The notes below the pieces were generated by a model. That model saw only the letters and a program-made list of their open reading frames with translations. It was not told the DNA's origin and searched no databases. From Pelargonium cotyledonis (lineage: Eukaryota > Streptophyta > Magnoliopsida > Geraniales > Geraniaceae), in NCBI GenBank assembly GCA_036897625.1, contig JAYMTA010000005.1, positions 62,001 to 126,000 of the forward strand: DNA of 64,000 nucleotides, read 5' to 3'. Of this stretch, positions 7,701-20,200 are shown piece after piece; position 1 is the stretch's first letter; each line of letters starts with the position of its first letter. A program made the translations under genes and the position numbers.

Positions 7701-10700
7701 AAGTACAAATAAAAAGCAAGTTGTATAAATGAAGCGGTGTTAGTATTCTTATTATTAAAAAGAAACTTTCTAAATTACCCAGATGCCCGGGGTTAGTCGT
7801 GGTAGACGAGTCTAAATAGAAGGTAAGTCTTTTCTTACTTGGAATTCCTGTATTTGGAAGTTGGTATTAGTTTATCTTCAGCTCCATCTACCCTTGTATG
7901 TGGCGTGGTCTCTTCAGAATGCAAGTGTTCCGAAGTAAAGCTACTAAAAAGCGCACCTAAATCTTGTATTAATCACAATTTCTACTGCTTTGCAATGTCT
8001 TTACTTAGCTATTTCATTTTTCTAAGTATTTAGATTAGAAATAGAAAAGTAAGAGTCTACGACAAAAAGCTTTCCTTGTTATACCCGGGTATGTAATACA
8101 TAGGCATTCTATAGGAGATAAAAGAGGTTGTTTTAGAAAAACCTTAGGTAAGAGTGACAACTAAAAGGACAGGGCTCTACACTAGTTACAGGATAATTTG
8201 AAAAGGGCTTTAAACTCTCCCAGCTTTGTTTATAGTAGGACTTTCTTTTACTAACTTTTTAAGATCTATACTCTTTAATACAACTCCCAGAGGGGGTAGG
8301 GTGCTTAGAAACTTCAAACCAATACTATAAGTTCTACTCAGTATGTCCTACCTTTACTGTATTTTAATTAAAAAAAAAAGGATTACCTTCTTGGGACGCC
8401 CTACAGAGGGCTCCGGCATTTGATGTTTTCTTCCCGCCAGCCCTGTATAACTTACTAGATAAAAGCGAGGCTAACCTCTTTATAAATATTTAAAAATATA
8501 ACGAAAGATTATAATAGAATTCTACAGAATTTCTTCTTGAAGGGGAGTACTAAATAGTAAATGTGGAGCCAAAAGATCTTTATGAATTGGAGCTTTTTTG
8601 AAAGTGAGTCATAATCGAGAGTATCCATTATTACATATCTATTACAGGAGGGCCTATTTCCTATAAGAGAAGTGAGAGGAAATTCTATGATCTTAAAATG
8701 GAACCTATTAAATACACTTAATACTTAATGTAAAAAGATATTTAGTAAATGCTTAGACAGGAGATCCTCATGAATTTGCTAACTTTCTAATTTGAGTCAT
8801 ATTGTCATTTTTTATGTATTTTAGAGCCTGGCTTCTCTATAGAGGGTGGGTCAGTTCCTATAAGTAGAAAGAAGTCAGCTGAATTTCTAGTTCTAAAAGT
8901 TTATTATTATATACAGTGGAATGAGAGCATAAGAGGAGCTAAAAATCACTTAGATATAGAATTCTTTACTTAGACTATCCTATATTAAAACAAATGAAAC
9001 TCACAACAAGGAAATTATAGGGAAAAATCCTAGCTACTGGATTCCTTTTTTGTAAGTAATAAAGAAGCAGCAAGAGTTTAATTACCACTGGTTGAAACGG
9101 AAAGTAATGAAGTCCGATCCGTTTCTGAGTCTTTATGCCTTACGTCAACCTTTAATATTGTAGATAAAAGGGACTGGAACCTCTGACATTACTCTTGAAA
9201 TTCACTTGCTTGATCACTTGCCTCACTGCGTTCAGACCTAATACCCCCTTTCCTAATACCCTATCCCAGTCTTCTCTTGCTAACTTGTAATACCGGTTTT
9301 CCGTATCTCTATCTCATTTCTCAGAGCTAGACTTGCTCTCATATTCGTACTGCCTAGACCTTTCTAAGTCTCTGTACCTTCCTTACCCGGGAGCCTTCTA
9401 ACCTCTTAGCGACACCTTTATCAATACCAAAAACCCCTTCCGGAGCCTTTACTATCCGATATCTTATCCTGCATCTTACTCTTACTTGGCAGCTTTCTTC
9501 TTACCTGACTTTCTTACCTTTTCTTGTAAAAGGAATCACTTTGTAGATTTTCTAATTTCACGGAGATTCCTGAAATAATGACAACCGGTGAGAGTTCCCT
9601 TGAACAAGAATAAAGTCTTAGTTTTAGTTGGAGAACCCATTGTCTACCAACATATTACCAGCTGGAATTCCTCTATATTCTAAATATCTTAGTTTATCAC
9701 GGATGCTTTAGATCCTCTAAAAAATTTTTGCGGTTAAGTTAAAGGCGGACTATCTCTAGTTAGCAGCACACGCTTTAGTGTACGAATTTTTATTTCTTGA
9801 ATATCCCTCAATTCTTTATTGTTTGTCAGAGAGTTAGAGTAGAGCATTTGCCTTATAAGACTAGATACTAAATTCTTATGGTGGAAACTTGGTTTTTGTA
9901 GCCGACAGGTTCTTACCCTTCGTTATAAATAATAAATCGGCATATATCCCGTATCAGCTAGAGCTCTTGAAGAACCCCGCAGAATAGAAAGTGTGTCCTA
10001 TCATAATCCATTGAGCTGTGTAAGCGTCAAGTTTTGCAATAAAGGGGATCCTTTTAGTAATGATATTGACCGAAAGTGTAAAGTAGTACTATTTTATAGT
10101 TATTGGAGTTTAGGAAAAAAGATATAACTAATTATTAACTAATAAATAATACACTTAAACGTGGTAATAAAAAGGGGTTAAATTTAAGAAGGGTATACTC
10201 ACCACCGGAGTTCTCCCCAGACAAGGCTACTGTTAGCAAGTGAGGCACACCATGAGCAAAAGATATTAAAATATATGACATAACATAAGAGGTTCACCCA
10301 ATACCAAAAAGCGGAAACTATAGTTAAGTACTTAATGCGAAATTCCTTCAATCAAGCCAGTCGCGGATTTCTCACTCAAATTCAAGGGAATCCTTTTTAT
10401 TACTCAGTTAAGTATTCGGGGACCTTCGACTTTACTCATAAAAGGTGGTATCATACAACACGTAGTGTACTAAAATGTCCTGCTGCCAATCTCTGATTAG
10501 CCCACACAAGATTAAGAACTAGTAATTAAACAGAACTTTAAACTTTACTTTCATTGTAAAAAGAAGCTCCAAAAAAACTTTTTAGAACAACCCCTAAAAA
10601 AGTAATTATGGGTAAGTAAGGCTGAACACAGATAAAAACTTTGATAGATAGGTTTTTTTTAATAAAACCCTTCCGGATGGTTTAAATTTAGTCGCTTTTC

Positions 10701-11299
10701 CAGTGATTGAAAGCCTATTGTAATTTTAGGTTAGCTAGTATTAAAGTCACTATTACAGGAGTTGCATTAATTTAGAGCTCTCCGTAGGTTAAAAATACTA
10801 TAAGTAATAAAGCTCCCTATATGAGCAAAAAAGTTCCGTCTGTCTGGATAAAGCAACAGTTCATAAAATCTACTAAACTAAACAAAAGGGAATTTCCATA
10901 TTTTCTCGACATTACCTATCCCTCGAAAACAACCAAATTATATGCCACCAAAGGAAAGATTTGAATCGGAAGCTACTTATAGAGTCCCTTTTACAGTACC
11001 CTATTTCAAAGTATGAACTGTGTACCATTGCTTAAAATAGATCCAAGGTTTAGATGTTATCACTCAATATTGTTTAATAAAAATAGGTTGTCAGCTTATA
11101 AAGGCACACTTTCTAAAACAAGGTGTCCCGGTTTCTAACAGCAAGAGTTTCTACTAGGGTTGAGTCTCTCCGCTGGGTATGCTTTTTATGTTTTTAAGAA
11201 ATTTAACTGGGTCAGCTTAAGTTTGGATCGAACTTTCCTGAACTTACAATTTTAATAAGTAAAGAGAGTCTTAATATAAGGGGTCTTTGAGCGTTTTTA
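4787..11299. other. AT-rich gene desert with a tRNA T-arm-like repeat at 6650-6668
   Basis: No gene is seen. The word ACACCCGCGGATTCAAATG near 6650-6668 repeats the T-arm region of the relic at 4714-4786. The stretch is rich in short purine-to-pyrimidine palindromes such as GGAATTCC (7841, 9664) and GGATCC (10045). The single 64-codon frame at 7839-8033 is unassigned. Confidence 0.5.
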
Positions 11300-11300
11300 A

Positions 11301-11361
11301 TGGTGTATTGTGATTTGAACCTTTGCACACCGGGTGTGGGGGGAGGGGTTGCTCTAACCTT
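11301..11361 (-). pseudogene. tRNA-like relic
   Basis: On the minus strand there is GGTTAGAGC, then a C-rich anticodon region, then GTGCAAAGGTTCAAATCAC and an ACACCA-like acceptor end. The 3' half resembles trnQ (GCAAAGGTTC), but the stems do not close and no anticodon can be read. Confidence 0.35.
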
Positions 11362-12238
11362 CGAGAAAGGCGATTGTTGGATCATACTAAGGTCTATGTA
11401 GTTATATAGCAGGAGTTCCTAGAAGTAAGTGAGAAAGACGTCTACCTAAGCGATTCAGATTCTAAGCTAAAAAGCCAAAGTAAGATTTATAGTACTTTAC
11501 CTTGTATTATTGTTTATTTACATATATTTTTTTATCGGACTACTATAACTGATATAAAAAAATACGCTTGATGATGTAGATCGACGGATTTCCCATACTT
11601 TTTTCGTGGAGATTTTATACTATACCTGTGTACTCTATTAGAGAAAAGATTGGTATATAAAAGGATCCCTTATTAGATGTTACCCAGCTTAGATAAAGGT
11701 AAAGGAAAGGAATGTCTAATATTATAAAAAGTCAATCCGTAAATAGGAGAAGGTATTAGCCCAAGCCTGTCCACTTGTGTTTCCTTGTTTCGAAGTTTCC
11801 TATTCCTAAAGAGCACTCTTATCATGATGAGAGGCGGGTTTTCCATTTTAGTTACGCACTAAAAACTATTAATAGATAATTAAAAGTTTAAACCCCTATG
11901 ATTAGGAAAGAAAAGTTCACTTCTAAAAATGGGGATCTCGTATAAATCTAGTTTTAACAGATTGAAAAGAAGAGTGAGTTTAAAGCCCTAGAAATAAGAG
12001 GTAATAAGTCCCACACACAGGTACTTGAGAGAAGAACTTCCCTTTATTGATAACAAAAGCAAAGCCTTTTAGGAGAGCTCCCCTCTAGAAAAGCTAGCAG
12101 CTACTTTAATTCTCGTATTTCAATTATTCATACAAATAGCTTGATATTATTGATAATTAGTTCTAAATGAGAAAGAAACTTAGGAATCACTTATATAGAA
12201 TCCAATAGAATTCTATAGAATATAGAACTTGTAGATAG
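11362..12238. other. AT-rich spacer, no gene seen
   Basis: No gene or structured RNA is recognised. It contains GGATCC at 11663 and a GGAGAGCTCCC-type palindrome at 12072. Confidence 0.5.
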
Positions 12239-12312
12239 GCTTAGATAGCTCAGTTGGTAGAGCAAAATCTTAGGATAGGGTGGGTCGGGGGTTCAAGTCC
12301 TATAATCCTTAT
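12239..12312 (+). pseudogene. tRNA-like relic with intact D-arm and T-loop
   Basis: The D-arm TAGCTCAGTTGGTAGAGCA is perfect, and the T-region GGGGG TTCAAGT CC sits at the exact standard spacing. The anticodon region AAATC TTAGGAT AGGGT does not pair. The position of the loop would give AGG, and the acceptor arms do not pair. Overall shape and spacing suggest descent from a trnK-type gene. Confidence 0.5.
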
Positions 12313-15300
12313 CTCAAGCTTTCAATTGTAGTTAAGTAGTTTAGGGTTTCAACCAGGGAGGGTAGTCGTTGTTTTCTATACTTTTTATTTGCTTTAAGAG
12401 AGAAAGCTCGTTAATTTCATAAACGAAGGATAATACATGCTCCATTAAGTGAATCGTAGATTCTGAAAGTACCCAGATTCTTTGAGTAGTACCAAGCAAA
12501 ACCTTTCTTTTTTGATCCCTTAAAGGTTTGTTAACAAAAATATAGAAAAGCAAGTACCCCCAACTTTTTTCTGACTATAATTTACTTAAAACTAGGGGCT
12601 ACAACCCAAAGCTTTTTTTAGTAGTTAAGGGGAGGATAGGTCTCGGTTAGGATCATGGGCATTCCGGGGACTTGGAGTATTCCTATGAGCTAAGTCTTTT
12701 TCACTAAGAACAATGTTTCTTTATAGTAGTCAAACCGGGATCCTGCTAAAATACAAGATAGAATATCTAGTTTCCTTTATAGCCCCATCTTCTGCCAACT
12801 ACAAGTCTATAAAATCTATGTCATACTCGGGGTTTCCTTATACAAGGTGCTACTTTTAGTATTTGGATAAATGCCTGGATTATGTCAGAGTGCATAAGAG
12901 CTTATACTGGTTCGACTTAACTAGTTTACGCCCAGGTGTCGCAAAATATTTGAAAAGAACTCCTATTTGTAATGTTAATGGGACTGAAGAATAAATGGAG
13001 GGGATTTCTTTCCGACAAGCTGAGGTTCTCGATTTGTGTAATAAATTGACAGAAAACTAAAGAAGTAAATTTAAGATAAGATTAGGAGGGGGTACTCCTA
13101 TCGGCTTCAACCAGTTCTTTAAAAACTTAATAAAAACCTTAACGTAAACCGAGGTAATAAGTAGAGTAGTGGGGCTTTGATACCCCCTTTTCGCAGGTTG
13201 TTTAGGAAGCATATTAAAGGAGTTTCCTTAATCTTAAAATAAAACTCAAGAAATTTCTATATGTTTTCTAATTGTTCTCCCCTCAAACCTAACATATCTT
13301 AGTATATAAGGGCTCGCTTTCAGAACTACAGGTAATCTTATATTTTTCGTATAGGGGATCCTAGCCTCTATCTTAGTCGTACACACATACTCCGGAAAGC
13401 AACTCCAGAACTAAGAGGGTCTATTCGTTATTCTGTGTTACTCGATGAAACTCGATAATTCAAGAGATTTTTTATGCTTATACAGTGGCAAAGGCCGGCA
13501 TGCTATTTACACGGAGAAGTCTCAATGAATTCTATTTAGAACCAAACGGAGCTGTTCCAAGTCTATTATTTAAGCATATTTTTGCAAGTGGAGTCTTCTT
13601 TATGTATTACTTGAGTATATAACACCCAATTTCTTATCTGAACAGTACAGTAAACCAGGACTTACTTCTAATTTTAACAAAAATAGCCCTTGTATTTTGC
13701 ACAATAGGGCTTAGCCTTTATATTAGATTTTTTGTTTTACCCTATTACACAATACGTGTTAAAAAGGCCTCCTTTAAACTTCTGTAAAAACGTATCAAAT
13801 CCTACCATTATACCCGCTATAAAGCCTAACCCTTCTAGGGGCCCGCCCCATACCCCAACTTCGATATTTAGTATTGACTGGGACTTACTTTTACTCTTCA
13901 AAAAATCCGTTACATAACTTCGAGTTTTATAAGGATCGAAATTTTAGTCTTTAGTATAGAGGCACCCCTCTCAGGAATATTTCCTTAAAGATAAGCTCCC
14001 TAAGCTAAAAGAATTTAGTTACAGCTAAAAAGCACTCTCCTTTTTTTTAAGTTAACGCCTTACCACAATTTCATAATTAAAAGTAACAGGAAACCCTATA
14101 AATTAGATGATTAAAAAACAATAGAGGGAGTTTCTTATATAAGTTTTACCTATTAGAGTCTCGAACTGATCTCTAATTTCCAACTTTTTTTACTTGTTTT
14201 CAGGTAAGGGATTTAAGTGATCTTTAATCTTATAACTAGAGATTATACATCCTTCTATTAAATGAATATTAGATTCTAAAAAAAAATGAGTAACATTAAG
14301 AAGCTTTGTAGTATTTCCTTCTTATCCCTCCGTTGCGAAAATACTGCATGCGAAATATATTTACTATAGAAGAACTTTACATATCCCGATTGTCGTGGCT
14401 AAGTCAGGACTTTCTAAATAGAGCTATTTAAAGTAAGAAATCATAAATAAAGTATTGCCTTGTACAAAAGAGTCGGTTTGAACTCGTGAGTGTACCCTCA
14501 ACTTCCGAATGTCTAAGTATTTCTATGTCATAAGTCAGTAAGGGCATTATCTCACTTAGTAAAAGCTTTTAGTATTAGTAGGTGTAAAGTAAAGGTATTC
14601 CGTTTGATGCTAGAATTTTTAAAAAGACGAGTTGTTTTATGTATTCCAAAAATATGCTAGTCAAGAAACATCCGCGAAATTCTAGTTTTGAGTAAAACGG
14701 GCATAATTAATTTACAAAGTCGTCTTTATTTTTATTTTAAAAGTCTGGTTTTAGAGAGAGACTCAAGCTAAATTACAGGATTTCAAATGTAGATAATTTA
14801 TAGATATTATATACAGTGTAATTTAAGGGGCTATTTCTATCGGATTATTAACTAAATCCTTTGTTTGAAACTAGACTTACTTAATATATGGTATTTAAAC
14901 GAAGCATATGAATAAGGAACCTTTTTTGTTTCGGCATTCTGTGGGAGGAATTTAAACGCTATCTTGTCGATTCAATCCTTTTTGTGACTTAGTATCTAAG
15001 GAAAGTCTCTTAGTATATATAGTATATACCTACTCATGTTAGAACAACACCAGCTTCTTAATTATACTTACATTTATTAGATTAGAGCAACGGGTTTTTC
15101 TCATAACTCTTAGAAATTCTTTTTTTGACTTAATAGTCTACCTAAAAAGGGAAAATTCGCTCTAGATTTGGAACTATAAGAATGAAAGACCCACGCTTTT
15201 AGCTTGATTTAACCTTCTTACCTATCAAGAGCTACAGGGAATACAATCATACTATCTTAACCTATATAGAGTAATACCAAAACTCTTAGAAGACCTATAA

Positions 15301-15466
15301 ACGGGTAAGGCAGGCTACCTATATAAGCAAGAATTTAGATAAACTTTGACGTTGTTCAATCCGAGCTTTCTATAGACCTACCTTCTTTAGTTTTCATTCT
15401 TAAAAGGAAACGAAAGTGCACATATCCAGGAGAGCTATACTTTATTTCAGAGCTAGCTGAGGAAAA
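12313..15466. other. AT-rich gene desert
   Basis: No gene is recognised. The frames at 12341-12553 (minus) and 13732-13917 are short and unassigned. GGATCC occurs at 12738 and 13356. A weak tRNA T-arm-like string on the minus strand near 14480 is too poor to call. Confidence 0.5.
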
Positions 15467-15661
15467 ATGAAACCTCGGGGAGCTGCCAAAAACCTAAGCG
15501 ATATAAGAAAATTGCAAATATTAAGGAGCCCCTCTTTTAATAAGAAAGCTCGTAAACGTCAATACAAAAAATGGAGTATATCGTCATGGAATAAGAGATC
15601 TGAAATAAATCAAAATAAAGATTACCTTACAAAAGTCGAAAATTCTAATTTAATAAAGTAA
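15467..15661 (+). pseudogene. possible rps10 fragment (weak)
   Basis: This is a 64-codon frame with a very basic product. Residues 20-30 read LRSPSFNKKAR, which resembles the ribosomal protein S10 signature LRSPHxNKKSR at the same spacing. Upstream residues IRKLQI could correspond to the strand before that motif. The rest does not clearly continue as S10, and the S10 N-terminus is absent upstream. It may be a decayed fragment or a chance match in a lysine-rich frame. No neighbouring ribosomal protein gene supports it. Confidence 0.22.
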
Positions 15662-17190
15662 TACGAAGAAAGCATAAAAAGGGGGAACTGTATCTGGATA
15701 AAGAGAGGTTATACTCGTTTTTATTTAAAGAGGGGGGCTCCTTGTCAAACTAAATAAGCTATAAAAGCAGCTCTTACAGAACCACGAGACCCATAGAGCC
15801 CGGCTAACCTACAATTAGTTTTTACTAACAAAAAGACTTTTAGCTGGATTACCTCACAACTCACTTGAGTTCTTTTCGGGTAGGGTTCCGCTTCTCTATG
15901 ATAAGAAGGGTATAGCATATAAGATTCCCTTAGCATTTTACAAAAGGATGCTATAACTAGGGAAATCCTCTTAGAGCATTCTAACTCGACAAGAAATCCC
16001 CCTTAAAATCCTAATAAGGACTAAAAATCCAGTACAATAGGAACAAGGTCCAAGAAGACTCCTAATAAATTTAGCTAAAGAGACCCTAAGGAAAATAAGT
16101 ATACACTTAAATAACAGGATTGGACAAAATTCACCCCGCCTTCTATGCTTGTTTCTGGGGATTTGACAAGAGATATAAGTACCCTTTTTAGAGTGGGAAC
16201 CCTTAGGTTTTATCGGCGAAGCTTTAAAGATGGATGCAAGCCTATCTTCGTCTCAGCTCATTAATCCAAGGGAGACATATCTTGGGTGAAGGGGAGAATA
16301 CGAGATTTTCTCTATTATATAAAGGTAAAGAACCCGTCAGTCTCACTATTAGGATTTATACAGTCGTTGAAAGAGAGCCCGCTTTTAAGATCTTAAGAAA
16401 TAAACAGCACCTAAATTAGCATTTTGGATTCTTGTAACTATCTATTTAGACTCCGGATTTCCTTTTTGGAATAAGACTTCTTTTTACTACTTTTTGTTCT
16501 TTTAATGTTATGGAGTTTTGTAAACTTCCGCGAATACTTGAACCTGAGGCAAGCACTCTTTATAAGCTCAACGTGATCCACTGGACCTGGAGCCCCTTGC
16601 CTTACTGTATTTACTCTCTTACCAGTATTTAAGAAAAGTCTTTCATTAGTAATAAAGGGTTAAATCAAAGTAAATTATTCGATTAAATAGTTAAGGTTAT
16701 AACGCTTTAAAGGAATTGGGGTCTAAAAAGTCTCTATCTTAGGAACTTATATCTTGAGTCGAGGCATTTCAACTCGGACAAAAAACGTTAATTTAGAAAA
16801 AACAAAACTTAAATGATAGAGACCTCTTTTTAACAAATTTTTTTCAATTATAGGCTTCTTCCCCAGATTATTCTTGTATGTCAAGGACCCTCGTTTAAGA
16901 AGAAACACTTTATGCCAATACAGGTATAAGAACAAGAGACACCCCCTCACTCTAACTCTTAATAGGGCCCTAGAATCTTGAACGGTAAAAAGGGAATATT
17001 GTTAATTTTTTAAGGGCTTTATATGGGTAAGAATTAAATAATGGACGGTCGATACTAATTAAAAAGAGATGCGTTTATGGTTTTTGCAGGGGAAGGCTCG
17101 TTACGAAAGAGTCGGGAAACTTGTTTAAAATTTAAACTAGTTTTCTTATATGACAGGATTACTTTACGATCTTGTGGTACGTGCACTTCT
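15662..17190. other. AT-rich spacer, no gene seen
   Basis: Only short unassigned frames occur (15745-15936 minus, 16234-16419 plus, 16747-16950 minus). A weak tRNA-like string on the minus strand near 16530 was not called. Confidence 0.45.
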
Positions 17191-17249
17191 ATCGAGAAGG
17201 GGATTTGAACCGCTGATATACTTATTCATATCCCGGCGCCCTACCACCG
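17191..17249 (-). pseudogene. tRNA-like relic
   Basis: On the minus strand there is GGTAGGGCGCC, then an anticodon region without a clear stem, then the T-arm AGCGG TTCAAAT CCCCT with four of five pairs. The acceptor and the D-stem 5' half are not found. Confidence 0.4.
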
Positions 17250-20200
17250 GATTCTTGTCGCCATTATATAAACTCGTTTTATCTCAGGAATTCACATTCG
17301 GCCCTATTAAAATTTTAGCTTCGCGCTTAGGCTCTCTCTTAGCGACTTCTGTTTACTTTTATGTATGCTGTTATATATCAAGTGTAAAGATAATGGAAAA
17401 CTCTCATTGGTTAAATTCCAGGTGTCAGCGGCTGGGTGTAGAAAAGGGTTATCCACAAATTGCTTAGCTCATGTGGCTTGTGCAAATATTTCTCTATACG
17501 TGTCATCGGATAATAAGTAGTTTTTTTAATAATAAATATCAATACAAGGCTTCAATTTAGTTTAGCGTATTTGAACCAATAAGTTTGCATATGGAGTTTC
17601 GCGCTTAAATGGAGAGTAACTCTTAATAAAAGTAATTAAAAAATAGAAAGTATCCTCAGTTACCTTAATCCGGTAATCCCAAGTCCTTAGTTATGTTATA
17701 TAATCCCATACCTGCGACTCAATAAACTCGGGGCATTTCATACTTAATATATGTCAAAAGAAAATCACACTAGAATTAATTTAATATACTTTGGAGAAAC
17801 AAAAAAAGTAGTAAGTCAGAGTTCTCTATCTGAGTTCGTTCACAACTCTTTTAAAATTAGCATTTCATGCGTTGGTACTGCCATAGAAAACTATATCAGT
17901 GTAACGGGATCCTAGAAAATTCCCATTACAAAGAATTACAAAAGAAAAGATGGGGTATCCGTGAGCTTCTAATTAGAGCTTAAATATCCTAAATGAATGA
18001 AGAGGGGGCTAAGTATCCTTTTTTCTAGCACTTGGTTGTTAATGTAAAGGTCGCTAACCAGTAACTAGAATCCTAATAAGAGGTTGACTTGATTATCATA
18101 GATAATTAAAAAGTATGGACTTTATTTAGTAAATCAATTTAATAAGTTCTTTATTATGAAATTATTGAACTATCGTTATTTTAAAGCTGCCCGCTCCCAA
18201 AAGAAAAAAAAAAGGTACTTATTATATCTCAGAAAGTTCTTTATAGAGTGTGTATTCAACGTTGAAATGTGAATTTTAGAATAGTCTTAAGTTTCCTTTT
18301 ATCAGGATTTTAACAAATGTCTGTTGATATACACCCCGAAGTATCACGTACCGTATTTACCATACGCCCCGTAGCAAGTATATTCGGTTTTGTCGAACAA
18401 ATTAAAGTACTTAAGTCTTACGAATATTAAGCGCTCGTTTAAAGAAAGGGAAACCTCCGTTTCTTAATAGAAATACTTAATCAAATAAAAGTAGATAGAT
18501 ACTCTTTTGCAGCAAAACCCTCACACTGATTATATTCTGCTATCACCGAGTACCGAGACTTAAATTAAACACACAGGACCCCATATACATAAGCAGTAGC
18601 TTCAGTGATGAATAGAAACCCGCAACCCCGGTTTTAGGGAGCTAAGGAACTCCTTGTGTTCTGGTTGGTTAGAAATTGAGGTTCTATTCCTATTTAATAA
18701 GTTTTCGATGTAACAGGCTTTGGTAGGGTTTTACTGGCTAACCCGCGCCACACTGTAAAATAGTTTGACTTAATTGAACTCGAAGACTCCTCCTTTTTTG
18801 AATCCTTCTCGCGCTTTCAGATTAAAGAGGGGGGCCCACTGATATTCTGTGATAAATAAGGACCTAAGTTTTTTAAGTCCCTTGCTCTATCGAGTATTTA
18901 CCTTGCTCTTTGCAAAATTTAGTTATCTGTCTATCAAATTTATACTTAATTATGCATTTTCGTGCCTTGCTAACTGACCGGGCCTAATTGTGTTTTTGTT
19001 TTGACTTTTTTTTAGAGTAACGTAAATAATATATCCTAAGTAAGGCTCCTGCGACAAATAGCTTAAAGTAAAGAGTCGAGTTGACAAAACCATGAAAAGC
19101 ATCTAAGAAAAATACCAAACGTTAGAACATACTATACTAAAACTTACTAAATAGCTTTGGTGATAAGAATCCGGATTCTTAAGGTAGTCTAAATAAGATA
19201 AAACCTGTATATACATTTAGACCATAAGCTAGCTTCTCTAAAAAGGTGCTACACTATAATACCAAAATGTGGCTCTAGGAGAGTCCCCTATAAAAGGTAC
19301 GCAAGAACATATAGTAAGCTAGTCACAGAGCGGGCCCGCTTGGAAAAATACATTAGAACTACCTTACGTGAATCAACAAGAGCCCGGTTATACTAGAAGG
19401 AGTTGAATAAGGTAAGGGGCCCCTAGAAAGAATCTGGGGCTATTCTTGTTTCCCTATAGTTAGTATAAGATTTTTGCAATATTAGACGGGTTACTTAAAT
19501 CGCAGTTTCCTTTTATAGTAATACTAAACTAAAAAGTATGCAGGGATATAAATCTGGCAGCTTTTATGGAGATCCAACGGTCCTAGTCAGCACATCCAAA
19601 AAGTCTAATATCTCTATAAATTTTCTACAAGCAATTTTAATTAAGGCATAGAGTTTTTTGAGTATAATGATTCCTGTAGCATTTATTATTTCATGAATTT
19701 GATTGACAATCGAGACTTTCTTGACAAGGTTGAGAGGCTTTTAACTGAGTTTATATATAAATAAAGAGTCCATAACCAAATAAGAAAAGCGTAACCCGTG
19801 GTATTTCCACTCAATCCTCTAAATTCTGAGATGGGTCATTATTCTACTTTGAATACCAGAAAGAAAACATTAGCCAAAAAGACTCCTACAAATATGTTTC
19901 AAAAATAATAAACATGTAAAAACTTTTAATACGCCGGGCTCCTTTTTGAAATTACACCCTTTGAGAAGAGCTCTCGTTATAATAAGGAACTGTTTAGATG
20001 GGATACTAAGGAAAACAAAAGTAGATATTTAAGTAATGGTGCGGACAACCCTTTATTTTAACACAAATTCATTAAATAAAAAAGAAAGCAGGCAAAGTCA
20101 AAGGCAAGGTTTATCTTGCCCCAATCACTTAAATACAAATAGATTAATCAGTGAAATAGCTAGTGGATTGCTTTGTTGTTTCTTCTTGACTATACTCCAT

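Noticed and set aside
17150-17467. 105-codon plus-strand frame
   Set aside because: It overlaps a tRNA-like relic on the other strand, and its product shows no recognisable feature.
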